From Lentzea aerocolonigenes (GTDB taxonomy: Bacteria > Actinomycetota > Actinomycetes > Mycobacteriales > Pseudonocardiaceae), in the NCBI RefSeq assembly GCF_000974445.1, contig NZ_BBOJ01000010.1, forward strand, positions 248,001 through 312,000: 64,000 nt of DNA. The letters run 5' to 3'. Positions 25,429 through 33,939 of the stretch are shown here, piece after piece; the stretch's first letter is position 1; each line of letters starts with the position of its first letter. The notes under the pieces are model-generated. The model searched no databases, was not told where the DNA came from, and saw only the letters and a list, made by a program, of their open reading frames with translations. Both the position numbers and the translations under genes were made by a program.

Positions 25429-26922
25429 TCACGCACCACAAACACCTGCCAGTTGCCTAACGTGGTCGCAGTACGTGCCGCCGGAGAGTGGCTCGGTGAC
25501 GACACCATCGGCGAGCTTGATGGTGGCCGTCTGCCCCACTTTCGGCGCCGGGTCGGACCTGCTCCAGTCGTGCAGCTGTACCGAGGTGACGGTGATGGTC
25601 GCCGTTGCCGCGCCTGGACCCCCTTGTGGATTGGACAATGTGAACGTCAGGTCGATGACCGGGTGACAGCAACCGCTACCGACATGTTCGGCAGCCCGTC
25701 CGTCCGCCGTGATGGTCAAGGACCGCGTATGCCCAATCCAATCGCCCGCGAAGATGGCAAAGCTCGCGGCAGGCTTCGCCCGGACGACCTCGATGCGGTA
25801 GATGCTGTTGCCGTTGAACTGGTCGACGATCGCGTTCCACTGGCTGTTGAAGAACGCGACGATCGGGCCCGCAACCATGACGGGAGCCAGCAACAGTCCC
25901 TTGTAGCCGAACGCGTCCATGATCTGCTTCGCGTCGAGGCAGCCCGAGATCATCGCTCCGCTGCCCTTGCCAAGGCTGGCAAGACACGACGGACTTTGGA
26001 GCATCTTGTTGAAGATGTCGATGGCCTTGACGCCGGAGCCAGCCCCGAAGCGGGTGAGGATCTGCAAAAGCGCTATGACACCCGTTTGCAGGGCGTAGAG
26101 CGACTGACCGATCACGTCGGCCTCGGTCGTAATGCGAGCGCTGGTGCCGGGTGACAGGTCGGCGTTGAAGACGACCGTTCCGCTCGGCGCGATGACCGCC
26201 TTGTCTCCGGCGATCACGCGGCTCAGCGAGGACAGCTGCCCCCAGTCGATGGCGTTGTCGATGACGTCCATGCCGCGGTGGGAGGCGAGCAGCGGGTAGC
26301 GGCGGTTGTTCGTCACCTTGAGGACCCGATGGCCAGCGTTGTCTGCGCCGAGGCACCAGAACAAGGTGTCTTTTGAGTCGGAGGTGATGGAGTAACCGTC
26401 ACCTCGCGCGGGCTGTTCGTTGTCACACGTCGGCTTGTCGGCGGTCTGGGTCAAGCCGCCGGTCAAGCCGTCGATGAAGTCGCGCTTGAACGCGTCGATC
26501 GCCTTGCCCAGGTCGAACCCGAGCAAGCCGAACTCGCTGAAGTGGTCGGTGGTGAACGAGACCGAGGCACGGTCCTGGGCGACGGTCACCGGCAGGTACT
26601 CCCACTCGTCGGCGCTCGTCGGTCTCCTCGCCACGACGACAACGTCGCCCTCCGGGACCGGGTTCTGCAGGCGGATCGTGGCGGTCGCCGGCGACGGCAA
26701 CGGGCCCGGCGGGCTCAGCTCGTAAAGGTTCGAGAGGAAGTGCACCTCCGGCGTCGGCGCGGTGGCAACGCCCAGATCTCGCGTCGTGACCTCGACACCA
26801 GGAGCAACGACCTCGATCACAGGTTCCGGAGCAGGCGGAGGTGCCTCCGTACAGCCGCTCAACACGAGCAGCACGCACACCGCGATCGCCATGCGGCGCC
26901 GGACGTAAACGGTTCCCACCAC
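25429..26922 (-). CDS. Large lipoprotein of unknown function
   Basis: This 497-residue protein has a lipoprotein signal: basic RRR, hydrophobic MAIAVCVLLV and the lipobox LSGC, so Cys25 is probably lipidated and the protein sits on the outer face of the membrane. A Pro-rich spacer follows. Residues ~60-130 form a beta-rich region (IRLQNPVPEGDVVVVARR, then FTTDHFSEFGLLG), and the rest is alpha/beta with at least six cysteines that could make disulfides. It begins at GTG 26922 with GGAGGG upstream. It converges with the methyltransferase. It could act in surface exclusion or cell contact for the conjugative element, but no family is recognised. Confidence 0.6.
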   Translation of the reverse strand: MVGTVYVRRRMAIAVCVLLVLSGCTEAPPPAPEPVIEVVAPGVEVTTRDLGVATAPTPEVHFLSNLYELSPPGPLPSPATATIRLQNPVPEGDVVVVARRPTSADEWEYLPVTVAQDRASVSFTTDHFSEFGLLGFDLGKAIDAFKRDFIDGLTGGLTQTADKPTCDNEQPARGDGYSITSDSKDTLFWCLGADNAGHRVLKVTNNRRYPLLASHRGMDVIDNAIDWGQLSSLSRVIAGDKAVIAPSGTVVFNADLSPGTSARITTEADVIGQSLYALQTGVIALLQILTRFGAGSGVKAIDIFNKMLQSPSCLASLGKGSGAMISGCLDAKQIMDAFGYKGLLLAPVMVAGPIVAFFNSQWNAIVDQFNGNSIYRIEVVRAKPAASFAIFAGDWIGHTRSLTITADGRAAEHVGSGCCHPVIDLTFTLSNPQGGPGAATATITVTSVQLHDWSRSDPAPKVGQTATIKLADGVVTEPLSGGTYCDHVRQLAGVCGA

Positions 26923-27056
26923 GGCATCCCTCCGCTCAGCGACTGCGGTCTCTGGATATGGCCGCCAACCACGAACCTGTTACAGGTGTCCCCGCGACAC
27001 GGAATTCCGGATTTCCTAGACGAAGGCTGACCTCACGGACAACCGAGGACCACACC

Positions 27057-27431
27057 ATGACCACCGACGCACAGCGCCCACGCACTCCTGGCCGGCTTCG
27101 ACTTTCCCGCGCACCCGCCGTTCAACCTTCCGAACCGCGCGAACCGTCTGCGGCGCACGACGCTGATAGCGAGCTACTGCCATTGCCTGACAACGACGCA
27201 AGCGCACACCAACCGTTGCTCTTCACCGTCGACCAGGCCGCGCAACTGCTTCAGGTCCGTGCGTCGTGGTTGCGCCGACGAGCCACGGCACGCGCGATCC
27301 CCTGCAGGTTCCTGGGAAAGCACCTTCGCTTCGCCCGCGAGGACATCGACCAGATAGCCGAGGAAAGCAAGCAAGACGTGCGCACCGGCCCGCGAACTAC
27401 CCGATCCGGCAAGCCTTCGCAGGCGGCTTGA
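27057..27431 (+). CDS. xis: Excisionase-type helix-turn-helix protein
   Basis: A 124-residue protein. A ~50-residue disordered head is followed by a MerR/excisionase-like winged-helix segment (about 55-105: LFTVDQAAQLLQVRASWLRRRA, then PCRFLGKHLRFAREDIDQI). This is the standard layout of excisionases encoded just upstream of actinobacterial integrases, which bend DNA at the attachment site to favour excision. It is separated from the integrase by 64 bases in the same direction. ATG 27057 follows a CGAGGAC sequence. Confidence 0.75.
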   Translation: MTTDAQRPRTPGRLRLSRAPAVQPSEPREPSAAHDADSELLPLPDNDASAHQPLLFTVDQAAQLLQVRASWLRRRATARAIPCRFLGKHLRFAREDIDQIAEESKQDVRTGPRTTRSGKPSQAA

Positions 27432-27495
27432 TCCTCTCGTGCAAGCAATGGCTCCATAGGACTGTCAGCAAAACTATGCACGGCAGGGGTTTCTC

Positions 27496-28695
27496 ATGGC
27501 CTACGCAGAACGTTCAGGTGCCAACCTGTGGCGCGTGCGCTTCGAGCGCGACGACGGAACGCTTGGTTCGATCTCGGGCTTCCCGACGGAGGAAGCCGCC
27601 AAAGACGAAGCGTCCCGTATGAACCGCGAGGCCCTCCTCGGTCACCGCCGCGCCAACCCAGCCGCAGCCCAAGAACCGTTCGGCGGTTGGATCGAACCCT
27701 GGTTCGGATCGATCGACGTGGCCGACTCGACCATGGCCCAGTACCAAAGTCTCACCCGCAACCACATCACGCCGCGCTGGGGCACCGTGCCGTTCGAGAA
27801 CATCAGCAACCTCGCCGTGCACACCTGGGCCGTCAAGCTCCGTGAGAAAGGCTTGGCGGACAACACGGTCAAGACCATCATGAAGATCCTGACTATGATG
27901 CTCGCTGACGCCGCCGACGAGGGCATCATCCCGGTCAGTCCCATCCGGGTGCGGCGCCGAGGCCGGCGCCGTCGTACCCGCAAGCCAGAAGCGATCTGGG
28001 CATCTCCGTTGGAAGTTCTGCGCATCGCGATCCAAGCAGCAATGCTCGTCGGCGAGTGGGCGGCAATCCTGATCATCACTGCCGCCTACACCGGAGCCCG
28101 CTGGGGTGAACTCACCGGGCTGCAGCGCACCAACATTCACCTCGACGACGGATTCTTCGTCATCGACCCGGACATCGGTGCCCTGCACGAAGTCGGCAGC
28201 AAACTCTCCCTCGGCCAGCCCAAGACCGCCGCCTCCGCACGCACGGTCACCTTGCCGCCGTTCCTCATCGACATGTGGCGGTACCTGCTTGGACTGCACG
28301 ACCACCCGCACATCTTCGTCACGGCACAACACCAGCTCCTGCGACGCTCCAACTTCGCCCGCCGCGCCATGCGTCCGGCCGCCGACGGCAACCTGCACAT
28401 CGCCAACCCGCTCATCCGCGTCCGGCCGGTCAAACCCGGCCTGGTGTTCCACGGACTGCGGCACAGTCAGAACACCTGGCTCATCGCGGACGAGATCCCC
28501 GAAGTCGCCCGCGCACTCCGGCTCGGGCACAAGGTGTCCGACAAGATCCGCGAGGTCTATGACCACGTCGCGCCGGAGATCGAGGTCAAGATCCTTCGGT
28601 GCCTTCAACAGCGTTGGGAAGACGCACTGGCCGCACAGTTCCCGAATGGCCTCGTCTTCACCGACGAGAACCGCTTGTTCGCGCTTGCTGCGTAA
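27496..28695 (+). CDS. int: Phage-type tyrosine integrase of the conjugative element
   Basis: The 399-residue integrase has an N-terminal arm-binding segment (1-60), a core-binding domain (about 65-150) and a catalytic domain with every active-site residue: Arg in YTGARWGEL (~200), HGLRHS (~318-323), LGHK (~343) and Tyr in REVYDHV (~354). It integrates and excises the element at a specific site, usually a tRNA 3' end. It is downstream of the excisionase on the same strand. The gene does not abut a tRNA here: the nearest is tRNA-Pro at 37.4 kb. Either 8.7 kb of cargo lies between integrase and attachment site, or the att site is elsewhere. Confidence 0.85.
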   Translation: MAYAERSGANLWRVRFERDDGTLGSISGFPTEEAAKDEASRMNREALLGHRRANPAAAQEPFGGWIEPWFGSIDVADSTMAQYQSLTRNHITPRWGTVPFENISNLAVHTWAVKLREKGLADNTVKTIMKILTMMLADAADEGIIPVSPIRVRRRGRRRRTRKPEAIWASPLEVLRIAIQAAMLVGEWAAILIITAAYTGARWGELTGLQRTNIHLDDGFFVIDPDIGALHEVGSKLSLGQPKTAASARTVTLPPFLIDMWRYLLGLHDHPHIFVTAQHQLLRRSNFARRAMRPAADGNLHIANPLIRVRPVKPGLVFHGLRHSQNTWLIADEIPEVARALRLGHKVSDKIREVYDHVAPEIEVKILRCLQQRWEDALAAQFPNGLVFTDENRLFALAA

Positions 28696-29022
28696 TCCGG
28701 AGCTCCATAGCCGGTGACCGGGTCCCTCCTCGAGGACAAAGGTAACGACAAGGACGGACGGCGTGACGAGACCACTCGCGGCCTGACAATCGTCATCGGC
28801 GCTCAAATTGGATCCCCGCTCGCCCGCAGCACGTGGAATGCGCCGAGAACGTCTGCGGGCAGACCGCTGGCTGGGCGGCACGGGATGGTCGGCAGCGGAT
28901 CTTCTGGGTGAGCGCGAGTAAGGCTCGCGGCGACCGATGAACCGTGTTGACCTTGATGGAAGCGGGTGGTCCGGTCCTGCTCATTTGGCCTTGCTTCGCG
29001 GTTGAAGCTGGCGCGTTCAGCG
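28696..29022. other. Gap after integrase, nothing identified
   Basis: About 330 bases without a supported gene. No tRNA fragment, terminator hairpin or direct repeat that would mark an attachment site was recognised. Frames on the minus strand through 28793-29521 are shadows of the ASCH gene. Confidence 0.3.
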
Positions 29023-29496
29023 TCAGCCGTGGGCGCGCGTCAACGCGTGAAGCGGCTCGGGGTCGAGGTCTGCGAGGTACCGGTAACTCTGCGGCGGCTG
29101 GAAACCCGCATGGCCACGAAGCCAGCTGAGTGGATATGGCTCTTCGAGCACCCGAGGTTCGCGTACCTGCAGGCCACAGGCGATCTCCGCACCTTCGAGG
29201 TACGCGTCGAACTCCTGGCGGGTAAGCCCCAGCTCTCGCTTGTGCCGACGCCACAATGCTGCCGGTCGGTCGATGTCGACCGCGTCGAGCGTGGCCACCC
29301 CGACGACCGACATGACGGGTGCGCTGGCATAGATGACGATGAGCGTTCCAGGCACCGCCGAGACGCGGGTGCGTCGCAGCTCTACGGTCTTGCTGCCGTC
29401 GAGAATGGCATCGGCGAACCGCGGCCGAAGCGACATCAGGAGTGGCCTCGTTGCGATGCGACGTGCCTCTTCGTCGCTCGCAACGGTTCGAGTCAC
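29023..29496 (-). CDS. ASCH-domain (PUA-like) protein
   Basis: The product has 157 residues from GTG 29496 and is almost entirely one ASCH/PUA-like domain. It opens with LLMSLRPRFADAILDGSKTVE and RR; the K-T-V-E-L-R-R box is the ASCH signature. Then come PGTLIVIYASAPV and VVGVATL, followed by an RQEFDAYLEGAEIACGLQV helix and strand. ASCH/EVE/PUA-like domains bind modified bases or RNA, and some are ribonucleases. The frame stays open up to 29589 and could start there, overlapping the GNAT-PIN gene, but a LexA box at 29557-29572 argues for a separate transcript starting further in. It is the probable partner of the upstream multi-domain protein. Confidence 0.7.
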   Translation of the reverse strand: MTRTVASDEEARRIATRPLLMSLRPRFADAILDGSKTVELRRTRVSAVPGTLIVIYASAPVMSVVGVATLDAVDIDRPAALWRRHKRELGLTRQEFDAYLEGAEIACGLQVREPRVLEEPYPLSWLRGHAGFQPPQSYRYLADLDPEPLHALTRAHG

Positions 29497-29556
29497 GGCG
29501 CGAGACCCTACCCGGCGCCACGTTCGTGTCCGATCTTGGGGCTCACCCGCCACAGA

Positions 29557-29572
29557 TCGAACGTTAGTTCGA
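29557..29572 (-). promoter_or_regulatory. LexA (SOS) box
   Basis: TCGAACGTTAGTTCGA is an exact TCGAAC-N4-GTTCGA palindrome, the actinobacterial LexA operator consensus. It overlaps the stop codon of the GNAT-PIN gene (29564-29566) and lies about 60 bases before the proposed ASCH start. A TAGGGT hexamer nearer the start could be the -10. The ASCH gene may therefore be induced by DNA damage independently of the gene in front. Confidence 0.65.
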
Positions 29573-31690
29573 TGACCGTTCGTTGTCATCCACCGCCGGA
29601 CGGCAAGTTCCGATCTTGTAGAGCTCTTGGTAGAGCCGGACGTTCTTCATCCTGCACACGCCCATGAAGGCCGCAGGTCCGTCGTGCTCTGCACGAAGCA
29701 CCTGATACCTGCGCTCAGAAACGGGCTGATCGAAGAGCTCGGTGTTCGAGAGCCTGAGCGCCTCAGCGGTGTCGCGGCCTCGCGCGGCAGCCTTCACAGC
29801 ATTCTTGTTGAACACCCCGTAGTAGCCGAGATCCGCATATAGGCGCTCGGGCGTGTCCTCGACCAGCGCGTCCAGGCGCGAGGTAGCGAAGAAGTGTCCT
29901 GCTCCGGCACCGTTGCCGGAGGCGTACCAGAGGATCCGCGCCGGCGCGGTGAGCAGGCTTCGGTAGGCGGAGTGGTAGTAGACGTGCTCACGTCCGAGTG
30001 CGAGTTGCGGGTCGCGCCGGATCACTCCCGACTGGTATCCGAACAGCTCGTGCGCGTAGGCGACCTTGATGGGCACGATGAAGCAGGGCAGTTCGCTGTC
30101 CATGATCTTCGCCGGCCACCACGCCTGCTCCAACCGGGCCGCCGCGTGCCGGGACAGGCCAGGCGCCAGCAGCGGCGGAGCCCCGACCTCGGCTTGGGCG
30201 TGCGCTCGCGCCGCTACTGCGGCGACTTCGCCGGCGTCGCCGCACACGTCTACAACCGGCGCGTACCAATGACCCTCCGCACTGATCATCGATTCGAAGT
30301 CGGCAGCTTGAGCAAGCCGCGGAGACAAGCACGGTTCGCTGATGTCCACGACGATCGCTCCGCTGGCTCGTGCGGCACGCCGGAAGGTCCACAGCAGATG
30401 ACGAGCTAGCGTGTCGGCCAGTCGGTGATCTGTGAGCCTGAGTAGTGGCACCTCAAAGGTCTTGCCGTTGTCGATCACGCCGTAAAGCGCGACGGGTGAT
30501 CCTCCGGAAGCGCGGATCACCCAAAGCTCGCCGCCGTCCTCGATGAGCTTGCGCACTCGGTCGCGCAACGCGTTGCGCCGCTCCCCAGCATGGTGCGCGA
30601 GAAACTCGTACAACTCCTGCTCGATGGTGGCCCCTGCGCGAACGCGCGTGAACTCACTGTCGTCGAGGTCCTGCTGGAGATACGCGGCCTCGTTGGACAG
30701 CTCGTCGAGGTGCACCACGACGTACTCGGGAGCCATGATCCGCATGCTGAACTGCTCGGACACCACGGGTCCAAGCCGGTTGATCAGCGCGTCGTCCTGG
30801 GTGAGGAACGTGGTCAGCCCTGCGGCCACCGCATGAGCGACTTGCCGAACATCGCTTCGGTCCTGATCGGTCGACGGGTATCGGGGATGACCGATCTGGA
30901 CAGCAGTGATGATCTTTTGTTCGATCGCCTCTGCCTGGTCCGAATCCGCCTGCAGATGCGGAAACCTGGCGGTCGCATCGATCAGCGGCTGACGGTTCTC
31001 CGCGGGCATGCTCCTGATCTCAGCCCGCATGCCGGACGTCACGACGATCTCGAGCCTGCCAACGAGGTGGTCGGCAACCAGAATCTGCGAGCGGTGACCT
31101 CGCTTCTTCGGATCAGCCAGGTCTCGCGCGACGTTGAGATCGATCGCAGCACGCAGCTCGACTGGCTGCTCGTGCTCGGTGAAGAGATCGGGATGACCAT
31201 GGTCCTTCCACCACACTGTCATCGGCGCGCGATCCAACCCACGCCCGAAAGTGGTGGCCCTCGGCCGGAATCCGAGCTTGATCCACGTGTCTGCGAGGTC
31301 GTAGTCGTCGCGACACTTGGCCCGGATCCCGAGTCGTGACGCGTAGGTGGCGCTGATCGCTTTGATCAGCGCGTGAGCGACGCCGTGCTCTCGCGCCTGG
31401 CGGTGCACGCATAGGTGAGTAAGGCTGACCTCGTCTCGCGGAAGCCGGAACAACGCATAGCCGAGTGGCGTTCCTCCTTCGGTTGGAACCGCCACGAATA
31501 ACCTGGACTGGGCGGCGGCCTCGGTGAAGACGGCGTACGGCAGTTGCCCGAGACGATCGCGGTTCTGGTCACCGAGCGCGATGACGGCGGCGAACGCCTC
31601 CTGACTCCCCAGGTCAAGGAGTTCGATGCGCACCGCTCCGCTGTTCACACCTTCAGCATGTGCCAGGTCTGGAATGGCAGAACCGCCCAT
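29564..31690 (-). CDS. GNAT-PIN-EVE/PUA-like multi-domain protein (candidate defence effector)
   Basis: The 708-residue protein joins several domains. Residues ~18-160 are a GNAT acetyltransferase fold (LTHLCVHRQAREHGVAHALI as the acetyl-CoA helix). Residues ~170-320 are a PIN-type nuclease with the expected acidic residues in AIDLNV, VTSGMRAE, QDRSDVRQVAHA and LTQDD. Residues ~375-500 look like a second, degenerate GNAT fold. Residues ~560-695 resemble an EVE/ASCH (PUA-like) domain (GREHVYYHSAYR, ARILWYASG, GHFFATSRLD, NTELFDQPV). PIN domains cleave RNA, GNAT toxins acetylate charged tRNA, and PUA-like domains bind modified nucleic acid, so an RNA-directed effector is plausible. It is divergent from the Gabija-like pair. 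GTG at codon 15 is an alternative start. Confidence 0.7.
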   Translation of the reverse strand: MGGSAIPDLAHAEGVNSGAVRIELLDLGSQEAFAAVIALGDQNRDRLGQLPYAVFTEAAAQSRLFVAVPTEGGTPLGYALFRLPRDEVSLTHLCVHRQAREHGVAHALIKAISATYASRLGIRAKCRDDYDLADTWIKLGFRPRATTFGRGLDRAPMTVWWKDHGHPDLFTEHEQPVELRAAIDLNVARDLADPKKRGHRSQILVADHLVGRLEIVVTSGMRAEIRSMPAENRQPLIDATARFPHLQADSDQAEAIEQKIITAVQIGHPRYPSTDQDRSDVRQVAHAVAAGLTTFLTQDDALINRLGPVVSEQFSMRIMAPEYVVVHLDELSNEAAYLQQDLDDSEFTRVRAGATIEQELYEFLAHHAGERRNALRDRVRKLIEDGGELWVIRASGGSPVALYGVIDNGKTFEVPLLRLTDHRLADTLARHLLWTFRRAARASGAIVVDISEPCLSPRLAQAADFESMISAEGHWYAPVVDVCGDAGEVAAVAARAHAQAEVGAPPLLAPGLSRHAAARLEQAWWPAKIMDSELPCFIVPIKVAYAHELFGYQSGVIRRDPQLALGREHVYYHSAYRSLLTAPARILWYASGNGAGAGHFFATSRLDALVEDTPERLYADLGYYGVFNKNAVKAAARGRDTAEALRLSNTELFDQPVSERRYQVLRAEHDGPAAFMGVCRMKNVRLYQELYKIGTCRPAVDDNERSSN

Positions 31691-32092
31691 CGAGGCAGTC
31701 CACCCGATCGGCCGTCACAGGTTCGAACTGGTGAACCAATGCCCATTGTCTAGAGCGAATGGCAGCGCACCGAGCGTTCCACGAACTCCGGTATTCGCCG
31801 CCCGCACCACCGGGCTCGCCACAACCGAGGCCTGCGACCTCACCGTTCCTTCCGTACGGCCATCATCAACGGGTCGTTCCACGGCGTGATCCACGCGCTC
31901 ACCCCGACCGCCTGTCCTTTGGTTCGAGGTGGGCCTGGGATGTACGGCCCGCTCGCCGTATTCGGGCAACGCAGGACCGATCACCCGAAAAGGCGAATGC
32001 GACTCGATCGACGTAACAGCTGGCAACTCAGTGCGATCAGTCCGGCAACTGCTTTCGTCGGTAATCGGCCAGGGGCCGCGGAAGGGATGCGC
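31691..32092. promoter_or_regulatory. Divergent promoter region of the defence genes
   Basis: This 400-base gap separates the leftward GNAT-PIN gene from the rightward OLD-family gene and must carry both promoters. The OLD frame is open from 31886 but the upstream part encodes no ATPase sequence. No operator palindrome, tRNA or repeat was recognised. Confidence 0.35.
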
Positions 32093-33937
32093 GTGAGGCT
32101 GCTCTCGGTTGAGGCTCGGCACTTCCGTTCACTGCGGGATGTGCGGGTACCTGTACGTGAACACCTGACAGTGGTCATCGGGGAGAACAACGGCGGAAAA
32201 TCCAACCTGTTGGACGTCGTTCGGTTGGTGACCGACCCACTCGACGGACGTCGCGACCGGTACTGGGAGGTCGATGACGTCACACGGATGCCGACCCCTG
32301 CGCACCCTGAACTCACGGCTGTCTACACGTGCACCTCGCCTGACCAGCTGGGCACTTACAGCCAAGGACTCCTCAACGACATGGAGTCGGTCCGCTATCG
32401 CGTCACGTACGCACCACCTGTCGGAACCGAAACCCGCGGAAAACTGACCTGGATCGCAGGGGAAGCCAGATCGAGCGATCGGGATCCGGAACCAGAAGCT
32501 CGTGCACGTCTGAGGCACGTCTACCTGCCACCGCTTCGCGACGCCCAGCGCGAGTTGAACTCCGGCTCAGGGAACCGCCTGCGGGTGATTCTCAACTACC
32601 TGCTCGCCGAACAAGCCGTCAGCGAGGCTGACTTCGTCGCCGAGGTCAAGTCCAACCTCGACACGGTCAGGAAGAGCCCCACAGCGGGCAAGGTCCTCGA
32701 CGGGGTCGAAAGGGCAGTGCGAACCCCGCTCGCGGACGTCTCGGCGGGCGCGAGTCCCCAGGACGCTGACGTCTCCTTCACCGACCCGACGCTTCTGTCT
32801 ATCGCGCGCTCTCTCCGCATCCGCATGAACGACCGTGGTTTGGACCCCAGGGATATAGCCGGTTCAGGACTCGGATACGCCAACCTGCTGTTCATCGCCA
32901 CCGTCATCGCCGAACTCCGGGCGGCACGCGATCACGATCTCACCGTGTTCTTGGTCGAGGAGCCTGAAGCACACTTGCATCCCCAGTTGCAGACGCTTCT
33001 CGTCGAGTACCTGCGCGACGCCGCAGAAGCCTCAGCGGACCAATCAGCTGCCTTCGACTACGCGGGCCGCATTCAGGTGATCGTCACCACTCACTCGCCG
33101 TTGATCACGTCCTCTGCCGCGGTCGAGGACCTGGTGGTCCTCAAGCGACACGCGCTGCCCAGCGCAGAAGACCAGAGTCTGTTCGAGACGAAGGCAATCC
33201 CGTTGGCTGAGCTGGACTTGGCCGGAGGGCACGCGAAGCTGAAGCGCTATCTCGACGCCACGCGCAGCGCCATGCTCTTCGGCCCACGCGTTGTACTCGT
33301 CGAGGGAATCGCGGAAGCCCTGCTCCTGCCGGTGTTCGCTCGACGGGTATTGCAGCGACCTGCAGCAACTCCGCTGTTTCGGCTGTCTGCCAGTGAACCG
33401 GATCCGCAGGCCGAGGATCGCGCCAGATGGGCGCGGTTCATCGGCACGACGATCGTTGCCATCGACGGCGTTGACTTCGCCCCCTACGTGAGGGTGCTCC
33501 TCACAGAATCGAAGGGAGGGGGACGCATCGCTGAGCGGGTCGCGGTCATCACCGACGAAGACCCGGCAGTGTCAGGAGATCGAAAAGTCACGCTCTCCGC
33601 TCTGGCTGAAGAACTTGGTGCCGGTGAGCGACTCGAGGTCTACGTTGCCCAGCCGACACTGGAACCAGAGCTCCTCGCTGGCGGTGATCGCAACGTCGAA
33701 GTCACCGAGAAAGCATTCAACCGCCAGCGCCCGCAAGCCGGGCCGAAGGCGTGGCAACAGATCAAGGCGCTCGAGGACGCTGCCGCACGTACCGCCCTGT
33801 TCCTGTCTGAGTTCAAAGATCAGAAGCTCCGCAAGGGCGACTTCGCTCAAGACGTAGCCGAGCTCAGTGCACAGCATCCCGACTTCACCATCCCCGACTA
33901 CCTGCGAGAAGCCATCAATTGGATCTCGGAGGGGTAG
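32093..33937 (+). CDS. gajA: Gabija GajA-like OLD-family ATPase/TOPRIM nuclease
   Basis: The 614-residue protein has an SMC/OLD-type ATPase with Walker A GENNGGKS (30-37) and Walker B VFLVEEPEAHLHP (about 285-297). A TOPRIM nuclease domain follows, with LVEGIAEALLLP (about 402), IVAIDGVDF and ITDEDP (about 486), which supply the metal-binding Glu and DxD residues. The neighbour is a UvrD-like helicase starting two bases later, and this OLD plus UvrD pairing defines Gabija anti-phage systems, in which GajA nicks phage DNA when nucleotides are depleted. GTG 32093 is preferred because GGAAGGG lies six bases upstream; ATG 32087 abuts that site. Confidence 0.8.
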   Translation: MRLLSVEARHFRSLRDVRVPVREHLTVVIGENNGGKSNLLDVVRLVTDPLDGRRDRYWEVDDVTRMPTPAHPELTAVYTCTSPDQLGTYSQGLLNDMESVRYRVTYAPPVGTETRGKLTWIAGEARSSDRDPEPEARARLRHVYLPPLRDAQRELNSGSGNRLRVILNYLLAEQAVSEADFVAEVKSNLDTVRKSPTAGKVLDGVERAVRTPLADVSAGASPQDADVSFTDPTLLSIARSLRIRMNDRGLDPRDIAGSGLGYANLLFIATVIAELRAARDHDLTVFLVEEPEAHLHPQLQTLLVEYLRDAAEASADQSAAFDYAGRIQVIVTTHSPLITSSAAVEDLVVLKRHALPSAEDQSLFETKAIPLAELDLAGGHAKLKRYLDATRSAMLFGPRVVLVEGIAEALLLPVFARRVLQRPAATPLFRLSASEPDPQAEDRARWARFIGTTIVAIDGVDFAPYVRVLLTESKGGGRIAERVAVITDEDPAVSGDRKVTLSALAEELGAGERLEVYVAQPTLEPELLAGGDRNVEVTEKAFNRQRPQAGPKAWQQIKALEDAAARTALFLSEFKDQKLRKGDFAQDVAELSAQHPDFTIPDYLREAINWISEG

Positions 33938-33939
33938 CC

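Noticed and set aside
31712-31740. GGTTCGAAC motif resembling a tRNA T-loop near 31.71 kb
   Set aside because: No acceptor, anticodon or D-arm could be formed around it; chance match.
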